In this document: positions 10,802 through 22,323 of the stretch, piece by piece
Layout of the letters: each line of letters begins with the position of its first letter
Position numbering within the stretch: the first letter of the stretch is position 1
DNA from: Lithodes maja
Lineage: Eukaryota; Arthropoda; Malacostraca; Decapoda; Lithodidae
NCBI GenBank assembly: GCA_037953745.1
Contig: JBAKBP010003205.1
Location: forward strand, 51,001 to 115,000
DNA: 64,000 bases
Direction: 5' to 3'
The notes under the pieces: generated by a model
The model's input: only the letters and a program-made list of their open reading frames with translations
Databases searched by the model: none
Told to the model about the DNA's origin: nothing
Position numbers and translations under genes: made by a program

Positions 10802-11940
10802 CAGAGGTGGGCAGGTGCGCGCCATTTGGCGCTCTGCGCTCTGCAATCCGGTGCGCATTACCAATATAGAGGAGCGGCAAAATTCTGAAATCGGAGTGCA
10901 GGCGGGGAGCGCAGCTAGAAATTCGCGCTCCTTTCTGGCGCTCCGGAGGCAATTTTTCCTGTCAACAGCAGGTACAAGAACGTCATTATCGTGTACAGTC
11001 ATCGTACCGTTCGTACGGTGTTACCCACGGTGTTAGTGAACTGTGATACAGTGATACTATGATAGTGACAGACTGACAGTGTTACAGTTGTTAACTTGTT
11101 ATTTTTTTTTTTGGGGCTTTTGCTAACGCAAAGTAAACCTTACGGGCAAGTTACAGCTTACGAAGGGGCCTAAGGGTAAGTCTGGCAGTGGTATAGCCCG
11201 AGCCTGTCTGACTGTCTGAGTGTCTGTGGACAGCTTGGACGGGTCCAATAATCATAATATAATCAATTAATCATATCATATTAAATTATTAATGATATTA
11301 TGATATTAAATTTGTATTCATTTAATCATGTAATCAACTAAATAGTAAATACTAATCAATGTAATCATGTTGTATTGTTGTTATTGTATTGTTAGGCTTG
11401 TTAGAATGTTAGCTTGATAAGTTTAACTGTTTAAGTTTCTCAGTTTGGACAGTTTCTGTAATTCTTTATGTCATATCATAGATATCAATGGACAGTCACA
11501 ATGTCACAAACTCACAATGATATCAATCATATCATATCATTGACATTTGCAATGATATCAATCATATCATATCATTGACATTTGATTCATTGATATGACA
11601 TATAGAATAACAGAAACTGAGAAAGTGAGAAACTTAAACAGTTAAACTTCAGAAAGACACCATGACTTGAGATTTTGAATGTTTTGAATTCTTGGAATTT
11701 AGTGAAGTGAAAGACAAAGGACAAAGTGAAGGACAAAGGTAAATAATTAAATAATTTCTAGAAGCTGTTTTGTTTGTTTTGTTTTTTATATACCTATTTT
11801 TGGGAGCGCGGAGCGCAGGAGCGGGAAGCGCATCGGGTCTGCTGACAAAAGGAGCGCGTGAGCGCTGCCGCATTACCTTATGTCTGATGAGCGCGGAGCG
11901 CTGCCGCATTACCGGTCCCACCGGAGCGCCCCCACCTCTG
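10802..11940. mobile_element. non-autonomous hAT element with 8-bp target duplication
   Basis: The left end reads CAGAGGTGGGCAGGTGCGC and the right end reads GGAGCGCCCCCACCTCTG, giving CAGAGGTGGG inverted termini. GAAAATAG is duplicated exactly at 10794-10801 and 11941-11948; an 8-bp duplication is the hAT signature. Inside are GGAGCGC-rich subterminal stretches (10815-10945 and 11805-11930), which may be transposase-binding motifs, and an AT-rich core with repeated ATATCAATCATATCAT motifs. No transposase frame is present, so movement would have needed an autonomous relative. Confidence 0.92.
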
Positions 11941-11948
11941 GAAAATAG

Positions 11949-12774
11949 CCGCCCTTCTTACGCACTTGGGGAAAGCCGTTTCCCTTGTAGCCCCGCAGGT
12001 AACCCTTGCACTCACCTGGGATGCATTCAAACCCATGGTGATTGAGGCAATCAAGCCTTCTCTGGGTGTGTTTGTAGCACCCAACAAAATCAAGGACATC
12101 AAGTATGATGGTGACCTTGATGCAACTATCACAAACATCAATCAACAAGTAAGGGCCGCATTCCCTACGTTGACTTGAAATATGCAAGAGCAGCACATTC
12201 TAGTGCATTTAGTGGAAGTACTACCCTCAGCAGTACAAGAATATTTTGCCGTTCACGATCCCGTAGGGTTTCAGCAGGATATAGTGACCATACGGAGGAT
12301 ATTGGCCTCCCAACCCAAGAAACTTATGATTGCAGCAATGTGGTGCATGTGAATAATTTGTGGAGTTTTCTGGGTTTGGAGATATTAATTCACATGCACC
12401 ACACACAGACAGAGTAATTCGGATTGCAGGGCAAGTGAGTGGGAGAGGATGAGAAGGGCTAGGTGGTGTGGGGAATGGGGATTGGTATTGGTTATGGTGA
12501 GGGCCTAGCTATGGTGTGTGAGGGAGTCCTGGGGGACTCAGAGGAGTCGGGTTGCTTGAACTCCTCGTCCTCCATTGCCCTCTTGCGCACTGCGGTTCCC
12601 TTCATAGTGTGGGGCTTCAAGGTCCTTTTCCTGCACTGACCAGTCCCCAGCCCTGAATGGCACAGCCTACACCCTCTTCCCCCTGATGTATGGATCAGGG
12701 TCCCTGGGCTCCCCAGCAAGAGTTCGGGTACATCTCCTCCTCCACTCTTCCCCTATAGGTTAGGGTTGTCTATG
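11949..12774. other. no gene recognised
   Basis: Short frames exist but none is recognisable. The frame at 12175-12417 ends in residues (LWSFLGLEILIHMHH) that faintly recall a piggyBac N-terminal block; this is too weak to annotate. Confidence 0.35.
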
Positions 12775-13425
12775 GTGTTAGGTGGTCCCCCTGTAATAGG
12801 GTTGTCTCTGGTGATAGCTGTCCCCCTGGTATCTGAAAGAGGTGTGGTTCCCCTGTAATAGGGGTGTCTCTGGTGATAGCTGTCCCCCTGGTATCTAAAA
12901 GGGGTGTGGTCTCCTTGTAATAGGGGTGTCTCTGGTGATAGCTGTCCCCCTGGTATCTGAAAGGGGTGTGGTCCCCTTGTAATACGGGTGTCTCTGGTGA
13001 TAGCTGTCCCCCTGGTATCTAAAAGGGGTGTGGTCCCCTTGTAATAGGGGTGTCTCTGGTGATAACTGTCCCCATGATATCTAAAAGGGGTGTGGTCCCC
13101 TTGTAATAGGAGTGTCTCTGGTGATAACTGTCCCCCTGGTATCTAAAAGGAGTGTGGTCCCCTTGTAATAGGGGTGTCTGGTATCTGAAAGGGGTGTGGT
13201 CCCCCTGTAATAGGGGTGTCTCTGGTGATAGCTGTCCCCCTGTAATAGGGGTGTCTCTGGTGATAGTTGTCCCCCTGGTATCTAACAGGGGTGTGTTCCC
13301 ATGTAATAGGGGTGTCTCTGGTGATAGCTGTCCCCCTGGTATCTGAAAGGGGTGTGGTCCCCCTGTAATAGGGGTGTCTCTGGTGATAGCTGTCCCCCTG
13401 GTATCTGAAAGGGGTGTTTCCGGGT
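12775..13425. repeat. 62-bp minisatellite
   Basis: About ten copies of a unit containing TGTAATAGGGGTGTCTCTGG and GATAGCTGTCCCCCTGG, with period 62 bp (for example landmark TGTAATA at 12854 and 12916). Some units are shortened (near 13165-13185 and 13240). Open frames of 64-142 codons on both strands are side effects of the repeat. Confidence 0.93.
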
Positions 13426-13687
13426 AGATGGGACTCGATAGCATTGGCGGGCAACCTATCTAGGGGAAAAAAACCTACACAAATTACCGATGGGCGACAC
13501 TCTAATCGGTTCCAGTTACAGGTGGCGATTTTTATAACAGAAAACAAAACAAAATCACCACGCACCCACAATTACCACACTGAGCTGGTGAACAGGCCCA
13601 GTACAACCGACAAACTGCTCCATCCACCACCGTCCCGGGTACTACCAGCCAAGCAGACCAGCCTTCAAACCACACCAGCTGAAGAGA

Positions 13688-14655
13688 GTGTTGCCCCGCA
13701 ACCAACATCAACGCCCAGGTAAACCACACCCTCTAGTTATCGTTAACCCATATGACTTTTCTGGTTGTAATTCCCGGTGCCCTCTCCATTTCATCCGTGA
13801 CTCCGCCAAATCTAACCGAGCCATCCAGCCCAGAATTTCCTCAAATGAGGAAGAACTGCCAGAGGAGGAAATAAATGAGACCGCGGAAACAGAGGACGTC
13901 CTTCAGACGTACCCAGAGGAAGACCACTTCGACCTTGTAGAAGAAGAGGAGGAAACAGAATCCCCGGATTTTTAAGTTCTCCCCCGTCCACCATGGCTTT
14001 GGCGGGGGAGTCGAAAAGTGAGCGCCCACCTCCCATATATATCACCTAGCCAAGATAAAGGGCGTTCCCGTACGCTTACTGATCGACACTGGCGCTGCTC
14101 GATCATGTTTGTTTAATTCCTATTATGTGAAACACAAAAAAAAGATTTGGCAATCTCCAACCTACCACCTCGAATCTCATTTGTGCAGGTGATACCCCTC
14201 TTTACATCAGAGGGGAAACTCTCCCCCTCCACGTAACCACTCCTGCCGAACATGTGCACTGTTACCATCCTTTTGTGCTATTCCATTCGGAATGCAGACA
14301 CTACGACGGATATTTGGGATTGGACCTACTTCAGAAGCTCCAAGCCCAAGTAGACTGCGGACAATGACTGATCGACTTCAAAAAAACAAAATTCAACAAA
14401 AACCTCAGCTTCCTAAACCGATCTTTAAAAAAAAACTGAGTTCCCCGATTCCAAGTAAACAGCCAAAAAGGAAAGTACCACCCCAAGCCTACACGGATTC
14501 CAAGCCAGCATTCACCAACCCCAATTATCATCACCACAGTCGTGAGAAGCCCTTCACCACCAACGACCGCCCAAGTGTCAACCTTGCTCATAAACCAAAT
14601 GAAACTCCAACAGATGGTACTGAACGTGCACCCAATGGTGGGCACTGTTACAACA
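13688..14655 (+). pseudogene. gypsy-1 5' coding part: acidic region and aspartic protease
   Basis: The frame at 13688-13975 codes an acidic stretch (SNEEELPEEEINETAE). In another frame, about 14048-14120, VRLLIDTGAARS matches the catalytic loop of a retropepsin (DTGA). Stops and frame changes follow; a basic, Pro/Lys-rich frame (14292-14684) runs up to the poly-T of LINE copy 1. No capsid or zinc knuckle is seen, so gag is missing or lies in unrecognisable sequence. Confidence 0.6.
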
Positions 14656-16132
14656 TTTTTTTTTTTTTTTTTTTTTCTATGTGATTGAGGGAGGCAAAAG
14701 GCATAACTGCCTATAGCGAGTGCCTCCCCCATAGTTGAAAGAGTGACAGGGCCAAAATCAAGGGACGTTCGAGCCAAAATGCCTGGACACACGGAGTTTG
14801 AAGCAATTTAAGTCATAGGAAGAGGGAAAGACTGATTCTGGGAGAGAGTTCCAGAGCTCAGATGTTGAGTAGAAGAAAGTTTGAGAGTAACGTTTCACTC
14901 TTGGGTTGGAGAGTTGCACAGAGTAGGGGTGGGATTGAGTTGCAAGACGGGTACCACGTGCCCTACGTAAAGGAGGTGGTATGCACTGGGATAGCTCTGA
15001 GGAACACTGATTATTATAGTAGCGATAGAATAGCGAGAGAGATGCAACATTGCGGTGGAGAGAGAGAGATTGCAGAGAGTTGGTGAGTGGACGGGAGTTA
15101 ATGATACGAAAGGCCTTCCTTTCAACTTTGTCTAGGAGAGCGGTGTGAGAGGAACCTCCCCACACATGTGAACAATACTCAATACAAGGGCGCACTATGC
15201 CCCTGTACAGAGCAAGAAGCTGTGCAGGGGAAAAGAACCCCCTAAGGCGGTTGAGCACACCCAGCTTCTGGGAGGCTGCCTTAGCAAGACTGGTAATATG
15301 GTCCTTCCAAATTAGAGCAGAAGAAAAAGAGACACCAAGAATATTGAGAGAAGATGAAGGGTTGATTTTTGTATTGTTGAAGAATAAGGGATAGTCCGCT
15401 GGGAGATCCTGACGGGTAGATAGATGGAGAAATTGGGTTTTGGAAGCATTAAAGTTAACAAGGTTTTCTCTGCCCCAATTGGAAATAGTATTTAGATCAG
15501 AATTTAAGAGTTCTATGGCTTCATTACGTTTGTCGTTGAGGGATTGCTGGCTGGGGCGTTCTGAAAAACTAATGGAGTAGTGTAAGGTTGAGTCGTCTGC
15601 GTATGAATGGATGGGAATTAAGGTACAGTTAAGGAGATCATTTATAAAAATTAGAAAGAGAATAGGAGATAGGACAGAGCCCTGAGGAACACCGGAGTTT
15701 ATAGGGTGAGGAAGTGAACAATGGCCGTCCACAACCGCAGCTATGGAACGGCCGGAAAGGAAATTAGAGACAAAGGCACAGATGGAGGGATAGAAACCGA
15801 AGGAGGGTAGTTTAGAAATTAAAGATTTATGCCAGACTCTATCGAAGGCTTTCGATATGTCTAGTGCAATAGAAAAAGTCTCACCGAAGTCCCGAAAGGA
15901 GGATGACCAAGAGTTAGTAAGATATGAAAGAAGATCACCAGTAGAGCGACCCTTAAGGAAGCCATACTGGCGATCTGAGAGCAGATTATGAGAAGAGAAA
16001 TGCTTAAGAAATTTGGAAGCAAGAATAGTTTCAAAAACTTTAGAAAGACAAGAGATAAGAGCAATTGGACGATAGTTGGAGGGTTGAGAGCGGTCACCCT
16101 TCTTTGGGACAGGTTGAATGTGAGCAAACTGA
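14656..16132 (-). mobile_element. LINE copy 1, 5'-truncated, reverse orientation, inside gypsy-1
   Basis: A poly-T run starts at 14656 (the A tail on the minus strand). The 3' end matches LINE copies 2, 3 and 4. The 5' truncation lies at about 16132, where similarity to copy 3 stops and gypsy-1 resumes. A clear target duplication was not found. Confidence 0.88.
14758..16127 (-). pseudogene. LINE reverse transcriptase fragment (copy 1)
   Basis: Two frames cover RT palm to C-terminus: 16127-15861, then 15732-14758 after a frame change. The second begins near SGVPQGSVLSPILFLIF and keeps the catalytic box YADD at residues 44-47, followed by thumb and C-terminal motifs (LRGFFSPAQLLALYRGIV, ELWNSLPES). 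Endonuclease and ORF1 are missing by 5' truncation. Clade is uncertain: the Jockey/CR1 side of the non-LTR tree is my best guess. Confidence 0.85.
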
Positions 16133-18699
16133 AGCTCTATCTGTTCATTTTCCTGACCCAGAGATCACTTCCCCTGGAGTGAACACTGCTACTGAAGCCC
16201 AACATGATCTTTGTGACCCTTTCCCTAACTCTTCCATTGCTACTGAAGCCCATAATTACGATACCCAACAGGCAAGGCATCAATAAAAAATTAACCCGCC
16301 CAGTAAAATATCATGCCAGACAAAATGTTTTCAGTCTGTGCACCCCCCCACCATAATTAGTCCTGCCATGACCCACGAAAGAACCGAGATTCCCCCCCAA
16401 CATGAAAAATGGGTTAGAATCCGACCCATGCCACAGCCTGTCATGATCTTGACCCCCACCGGTATTTCCGATGGGCCCGACCGGTGTAGGATCCAGCCCG
16501 CCATCCTATCCTCCCGACACAATGCCATCCTCATTGCCAACATCTCGGATGAGAAACTGAGCTTACATCGAGGACTCATAATAGGCGACCTAGAAACATT
16601 CGACGAGATCGCCCCAATTCCAGAAAAAAATCATCATTCTCCCATATTGCCCCACATTCCCGAAAAATTTACCCAACACCAACAACAGCAGATGAGACAA
16701 CTCCTATAGTTTCATGATGTTTTCGCACAAACTTCGACCGAAATCGGCAAGACCACCGTAGAGGAACACTCCATCCACACCACAGGACCCCCTCTGCGGC
16801 AGCCTTCCCGCCGGAAAAATTCGGTTCAGCGAAAAGAGGAAGAACAACAAGTCCAAGACATGCTGGATGCCGGTATCGCCACCCCCTCTGTCAGCCCCTG
16901 GTCATCCCCAGTCGTCGTGGTGAGAAAGACGGCTCCACCCGGTTTTGCATGGACTATCGCCGACTCAACGACGCCACAATTAAGGATGCCACACCATTGC
17001 CTAGGATCGATGATTCCCTCGATTCTCTACATGGCTCCAAATGGTTTACCACGCTAGACTTACAGGCCGGATACTGGCAAGTTCCCATAACCCCCGAGCA
17101 CCAGCTGAAGACAGCATTTTCGACCATTGGAGGACATCTCTACGAATTCAACGTGCTGCCTTTTGGACTATGCAACGGTCCTGCCACTTTTTCCCAATTA
17201 ATGGAGTCCGTACTCAAGGGACTTACTTGGGAAACCTATCTGGCTTACCTCGACGACGTCATCGTCTACTCTAATACCTGGTCAGAACATCTTCAAAGGC
17301 TTCGTCAGGTGTTACAACGCATCCGAGACGCCGGGCTAAAATTAAAACCCTCAAAGTGCGAAATTGCGAAAAACACTGTAGGATTCTTGGGACACGTCAT
17401 TTCAGCACAAGGCATTTCCCCTGACCCCAAGAAACTCTCAGCTATCGCTAATCAACAGCCACCCACCACAGTGAAAGGAATGAGGTTTTTTCTAGGATTA
17501 GTCACCTACAACAGAAGATTTGTTCCAAAATTCGCCGAAATTGCTCGCCCCTCCACCGATAAAGACACCCCCTTCGAATGGACCTCTGAACGCAACTTAG
17601 CATTTGAGACATTGAAGGAGAAGTTAGTGCAAGCCCCGACTGTAGCATTTCCAGACTACCAACAACCTTTCCGCTTATATACTGATGTTTCTTTATACGC
17701 AATTGGCGCAGTACTACCTCAGGTACAAGACGGAAAGGAACATGTTATAGCATATGCCAGTTCGACCTTGAATGCTGCGCAACAAAACTACGCAGCCACC
17801 AAACGCGAGTGCTTAGGCGTCATCTGGGCCCTGCACCACTTTCGATCTTTTGTGTTAGGAGCTAAATTAGACGTCATCATGGACCATCAGTCCCTACAAT
17901 GGCTTAGACGTTGCGAAACCAGCTCTGCCCTCTTGGTACGATGGAGAGAAACCTTAGAGTATGACTTTGAAATCCATTATAGGCCCGGAAAGCTACATAC
18001 CAACGCGGACGCTTTGTCACGTTTACCTGTCCTAGCGTCATCGCCCCCCCATCTAGCCGCACTACAACTCACTAACCAGGACTCACCTACACCGACAGGA
18101 CAACCCTCATCACCAGAGCCCACCGTGTTGTAACTCTGGGAGAAGAGAATCAAACCTAAGTGGATCCCTCGTCACATTTTTCAACATATTTGTCGATGGG
18201 GTGATCAGTTGACCACCGAGTCCGGACACATTATTGTATAACCCGCCATGGCCCAAGCATACATGATCTCTATTCATTAGGGAAACGTTATCCATTTGGG
18301 ACAAAAGAAGATGCTTCAGGTGTTCCAAAGTCAATACTGGACGGTTAATCCTTCAGGGATTGCAAAACGAGTAACCGAGGCCTGCAAATCCTGTGCCATG
18401 GGAAAAGATAGGTGCAAAACCCCAGGACCAGCCAGAACCATCTCTGCCCATAAACCATGGCAAGTGCTTTCATTAGACGTCATGGGACCTTTTCCACCTA
18501 GTCATGGAAAACGTTTCATCGTTACTTTCGTGGACGTTTACTCAAAGTTCTTGATCGCTTGCCCAAGCAAAGATCATTCAGCAATAACAGTGGCCGAGTT
18601 ACTAGCCACCAAAATTTTTCCTGTGTTCGGACTACTCCTAGCCCTACTTTCTGAAAACGCCCCAAAATTCACAGGACAAATATGGGAAGCAATCTTACT
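16133..18699 (+). pseudogene. gypsy-1 pol: RT, RNase H and integrase N-terminal half
   Basis: After a Pro/Glu-rich linker (16338-16709), the RT shows motif A FTTLDLQAGYWQV, motif B FGLCNGPATFSQLM and the catalytic box YLDDV (within 16949-18133). RNase H follows, with LYTDVSLYAIGAVL, the Glu of KRECLGVIWAL, MDHQSLQWL and NADALSRLP. The integrase part (18130-18699) has the zinc finger cysteines in CKSCAMGKDRC and the core start SLDVMGPFP. The second catalytic Asp is replaced (LSENAPKFTG rather than SDN), and stops occur at about 16710, 18132 and 18240. LINE copy 2 interrupts it at about 18700. The order RT-RH-IN is the standard gypsy order. Confidence 0.9.
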
Positions 18700-18860
18700 T
18701 ACTTATGCCTAATATCCTAATCTCTTCTAAAGATGTACTTTCTACCCTCTCTGGGCTTAATACTAATAAGGCGTACGGTCCGGACGGTGTTCCTCCTGTT
18801 GTTCTCAAAAACTGTGCTTCCGTGCTGACTCCCTGCCTAGGCAAACTCTTTCGTCTCTGT
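18700..18860 (+). mobile_element. LINE copy 2, 5' part
   Basis: CTTATGCCTAATATCC onward is nearly identical to LINE copy 3 at about 60497-60655. The copy is 5'-truncated, starting within the region just before the RT, and is interrupted at 18860 by LTR element A; it resumes at 40817/40821. The insertion lies inside the gypsy-1 integrase. Confidence 0.9.
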
Positions 18861-18892
18861 TGTGACGTTAACCACTCCGTTAGAACCGCACG
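18861..18892 (+). repeat. remnant of 5' LTR of element A
   Basis: The first 32 or so bases match the start of the 3' LTR at 38482 (TGTGACGTTAACCACTCCG). The next base is already gag-like (CTGAGAAGAAGTG, equivalent to a mid-capsid position in B1 near 23096). The rest of the LTR, the primer site and the gag N-terminus were deleted. Confidence 0.9.
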
Positions 18893-20269
18893 CTCTGAGA
18901 AGAAGTGCCAGGAACACCAGTGGCCAGAGAATAAATGGGCAGCACTTGTATCCTCTAGATTAATAGGCAAGGGTCTTAAAGCCTACGCTGCGTTACCTTT
19001 GGAGTCATGTATTGTGTATCAGGATCTCAAGGAGGCTGTCCTGAGGGTTTACGAACTGCAACCAGAAACGTACCGTTTGAAGTTCCGGGGTGTAACCAAG
19101 GGAAGAGATAGCACCTTTTTGGAACACGCCCGGGACTTGTCCGATGCTATGGGGAACTGGCTCCGATCTGAGAAGGTAACAACATTTGATGGAATTAAGC
19201 AGTTAATGATGTTGGAGCAGTTCTTTAAGAGCACGGGCGGTGATCTGACTTTGAACTTAAAGGAGAAAAACCCAAGAACTCTAGTCGAAGCAGCAGAAAT
19301 GGCTGATCGACGGCTGTCGTTGATTCGGGGTTGCGGGTCCTCACAGAAGTACGATGCAAGTGCTAGGGACCGTTATCCCTCCCCCTCCCCGTAGCAATGA
19401 CACATTTAAACAGAAGAGCAATGAAACTAAAACTGAATCCAAACCTAACACCACGCCGTATGAGAAAAGTCAGGTTTTTTTTACATCACAGTATAAGCCG
19501 AAACCGAAATGTATGTGTTTTAAGTGCCACCAGGAGGGTCATAAGGCAAATGAGTGCCCTAGTCGACCTCCTCCGGCAGCCGTGTCTTTTGCTCACGGCA
19601 TTGGAGTGTTCAAGAGGACATCGGAGTTTGTTAGAGGCAATTCTTCCGAGGTAAATACACTGCCAGTGCAGAAGGATCCGGAAGGCTTATTCCCTGTCCG
19701 TGATGCCTTTAGTGACCACAGGGGACTCGGTTGTGTGGAGTGGGGGGGTAGAAGACATGAGGTGAGAATTTTGCGTGACACTGGGGCATCGCAAACATTG
19801 TTGAGGAATTTCACTGGTAAACCTGTAAATACGGCGCGGGTGGTTGTGGTTCAGGGAGTTAATGCAACAAGGTCATACCCGCTTGTAAGAATGAAGATGG
19901 AAGTTGATGGTGTGACTCGTGACCTGGATGTAGGAATTGTGGAGAAGTTACCTGTTGGGGGCGTCGACTTCCTTCTCGGCAACGACTTTGCGGGGCCTAC
20001 TTCTGAAGCTCCACCCTTAGTCGTTGCCGAGAAGCCGGCCGACGTGAGTAGGGAGGAGCAGGAGTGGGGAAGTGTCCGATGCAACCTATGGTGTGTGTTG
20101 CCACCAGATCTCTTGCATCCAGGGAGTCACATTCTGGTCAACAGTCTTTAGACAAGCGGAGGAAAGATACCGAGAAGGGGTTGAAAGTTGATGCGGTTGA
20201 GAGTTTAGTATCAACGGACATTCTCGGGGACTCATTATTAGGACCGATTTTCGAGTCTGGAGAAGACCC
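18893..20269 (+). pseudogene. element A gag (SCAN-like capsid), zinc knuckle and protease
   Basis: The capsid part (18893-19340) includes KKCQEHQWPENKWAALVSS and the SCAN-like block around FLEHARDLSDAMGNWLRSE and LMMLEQFF. A frameshift near 19385, in a C-rich run, leads to the frame with the CCHC knuckle CFKCHQEGHKANEC (about 19511) and an aspartic protease (LRDTGASQT near 19770, FLLGNDFAG near 19970). Another shift occurs near 20065. The frame then runs into the B1 insertion at 20270 and continues from 28284. About 70 percent similar by eye to the B1 and C1 proteins. Confidence 0.88.
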
Positions 20270-22109
20270 TGTGACGCATGCCGAGTATGAGCATGCTGTA
20301 CAGAACGCTCAGTCAGGCCCCACTCTCGCTAGGATCGTCAGGGCAGGAACTTTGGCTGTAGTCTGTGTAGAGTTTCCTAACTCAGTTTATGTGAACCGTT
20401 GTACTATAAGTATTATAATTATGTATTTTGTTTTCTTCTAAGTCAACGAGTTCTATTTTATATCATTAGATATAAGTATTGTGTGTGGGACTTATATATA
20501 ATGATGAGAGAGAGAGTTATGTAACGACGGCCCGGGAGCGCGCCACGAGGTAGGTAGGCCTCCCTCCCTCCTCCCTCCTCCCTCCTCCCTCCTCAAGCGC
20601 GTGGGAAATCCTTTGTCGATCCCAGATTGAGAGAGAATATTACGTAATGATTGTCAGTGGGCGGTCCTTAGTAGTTTGCGATATGCCGCTAGAGGGCCGA
20701 GTATAAAAAGGAGATGTCCTCGCCACAATTCTTTAGAACTCATCAGGCAGAGCGACTTCTCATATCCCTTGCAACTATCCATATTCTTCCGACTGATGTG
20801 AACTTTCTCTACTCTCTGAAAAGCCTATCTTCTCTTCTCGTCCCTTTTTAACCAATGACCCCTTTGGTGCAGATTTAGTCAGCCAAAGTATTAACGCTTG
20901 AGTTCTCACGAGATAAGTGCCTGTTAGATAGCCTATTTTGGAAGGGTTAACTAGAATAGGATTGATTGATGTTTGTTGCACTCGTATATGCATTTCCCTG
21001 TGTGCGATTATTCATGTTCCTGTTTTCTGCTGGTTTAGGTAATGCTAGACTGGGATAAGGTTTCGGGAGTTGTGATTTCTATGAGTACTAGGTTGCAGTT
21101 GAACCAGTACAATTGCAACGGAGACGTGGAACGCCTAGGTGGTCTTTCTGACTGTGTACCGTGGGAGTTTAGCACTGTGTTGCGAGTGAGGGCTTTTGCC
21201 TCTGCCACCCAACACTGTGCTATCTCATTTGCTTGACTTTGAGAGGATCGCCAGGAGAGAACCAGATACTAGTGATCTGGATCTCTCAAGAGAGCATCCC
21301 GTCAATTAACGTAATTTGGCCGCACAGTCTTAAGGACCTCGCTAGGCTACGAGCCGCTTGCTCAGCCATTGTCTCTTAACCTTATGTATCCCAGCTAGAC
21401 TTTGCTCGACCAGCAGATACAGCATAGTATTGAAGCTTCTCCTTATGTATATTATTGTTTATGCACTATTGATTTCATGTGTGGCACGCTTAGCTACTTC
21501 AGAGATTAGTGGCCCACGAGCACAATCTTAGTAGGCTATTGCCAGTGCATTGTCGGAGTACTTCTTCTTAATGTTTGCCATATCCTATTGCTTATTCTTA
21601 TAATTCTTCTTATGTCAATTTAAAGCCTTTAATTACCAGTGAGTTATTCATTAAATTGCTGTTCAAAATCCGATACTTACTTCTTATGAGTATTCGAGAA
21701 GCATCTAACTTATCAGAAGATTCCTTGCTTGATGCTCGAGGACTATTGTTTAACGTAACGTAATAGTGCCGATCCGAAGTAGAGGGTGGAGGACTTCTTA
21801 AGTTCTTAGTTCAAGGGTGGATTACTTCGGCTTCGGCCAACACTATTCTTTAGTGTTGTAGTACTTTCTTCTTTGTTTGATTGTTGACCAGACTAGATAA
21901 CTCCCGTCTTGTTATTAGTCTGTTGTGTGAAACGCTAGTACCGAGTTCTTGTATACCCCGTTATAGCAGATAGAACTCTGGAGGGTAGTGGCGTTTTTTG
22001 TTCGGCTGGCAGTACTCTGGGGTTGGGATCGTGTGTTTCCGTTGTGGCAGCGAGCCATACTCGAGTCCTGTGTAAGAGCCCTAGTGTACCCGAGTGCCCG
22101 GTCGTAACA
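20270..22109 (+). repeat. 5' LTR of B1
   Basis: Begins TGTGACGCATGCC and ends GTCGTAACA. U3 (about 430 bp) contains a CCTCCCT run (20560-20595), a bZIP-type TTACGTAA (20640-20647) and a TATA box (TATAAAAAG at 20702). R/U5 is unusually long (about 1.4 kb) and contains hairpins such as CCAGAT/ATCTGG (21262-21280). A 62-codon open frame at 21575-21763 recurs in all four B/C LTRs simply because they are near-identical. Confidence 0.93.
20640..20710 (+). promoter_or_regulatory. B1 LTR core promoter: TTACGTAA site and TATA box
   Basis: The palindrome TTACGTAA (20640-20647) lies 55 bp upstream of TATAAAAA (20702-20709). The same arrangement occurs in the 3' LTR (26805-26812, TATA at 26867). In C1 LTRs the site is the consensus CRE TGACGTCA. 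Binding factors are inferred from motif type only. Confidence 0.6.
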
Positions 22110-22111
22110 AA

Positions 22112-22129
22112 TGGCGACCTTGCTTAGGA
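22112..22129 (+). other. probable primer binding site of B1
   Basis: TGGCGACCTTGCTTAGGA starts two bases after the 5' LTR, the usual place for tRNA priming of minus-strand DNA, and starts with TGG (complement of the CCA tail). The same sequence is at 32175 in C1. The tRNA species is not resolved. Confidence 0.65.
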
Positions 22130-22323
22130 TTTTGTGAACAGTATAATTTTTTGCAGAGTTGTACAACATTTGTTTGTTCGTACTTTAGCGTACATATTGA
22201 AGAATATATTTTTTTTGTAAGGCAATTAGGAGAGCATTTAAGAGACTCCAGTTAATTTAGTAATTAGTGCTTACATAAGGGAGTTTAACACTTTTGTCTC
22301 GAGAATTTTTTGTGAACTTCAGT

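Noticed and set aside
12175..12719. Piggybac fragments
   Set aside because: Faint residue similarity on opposite strands, too short and without TTAA-flanked ends.
12855..13571. 100-142-codon frames on both strands
   Set aside because: Products of the 62-bp minisatellite.
21575..21763. 62-codon frame found in all four B/C LTRs
   Set aside because: It lies in R/U5, and its identity follows from LTR identity; LTR A does not keep it.
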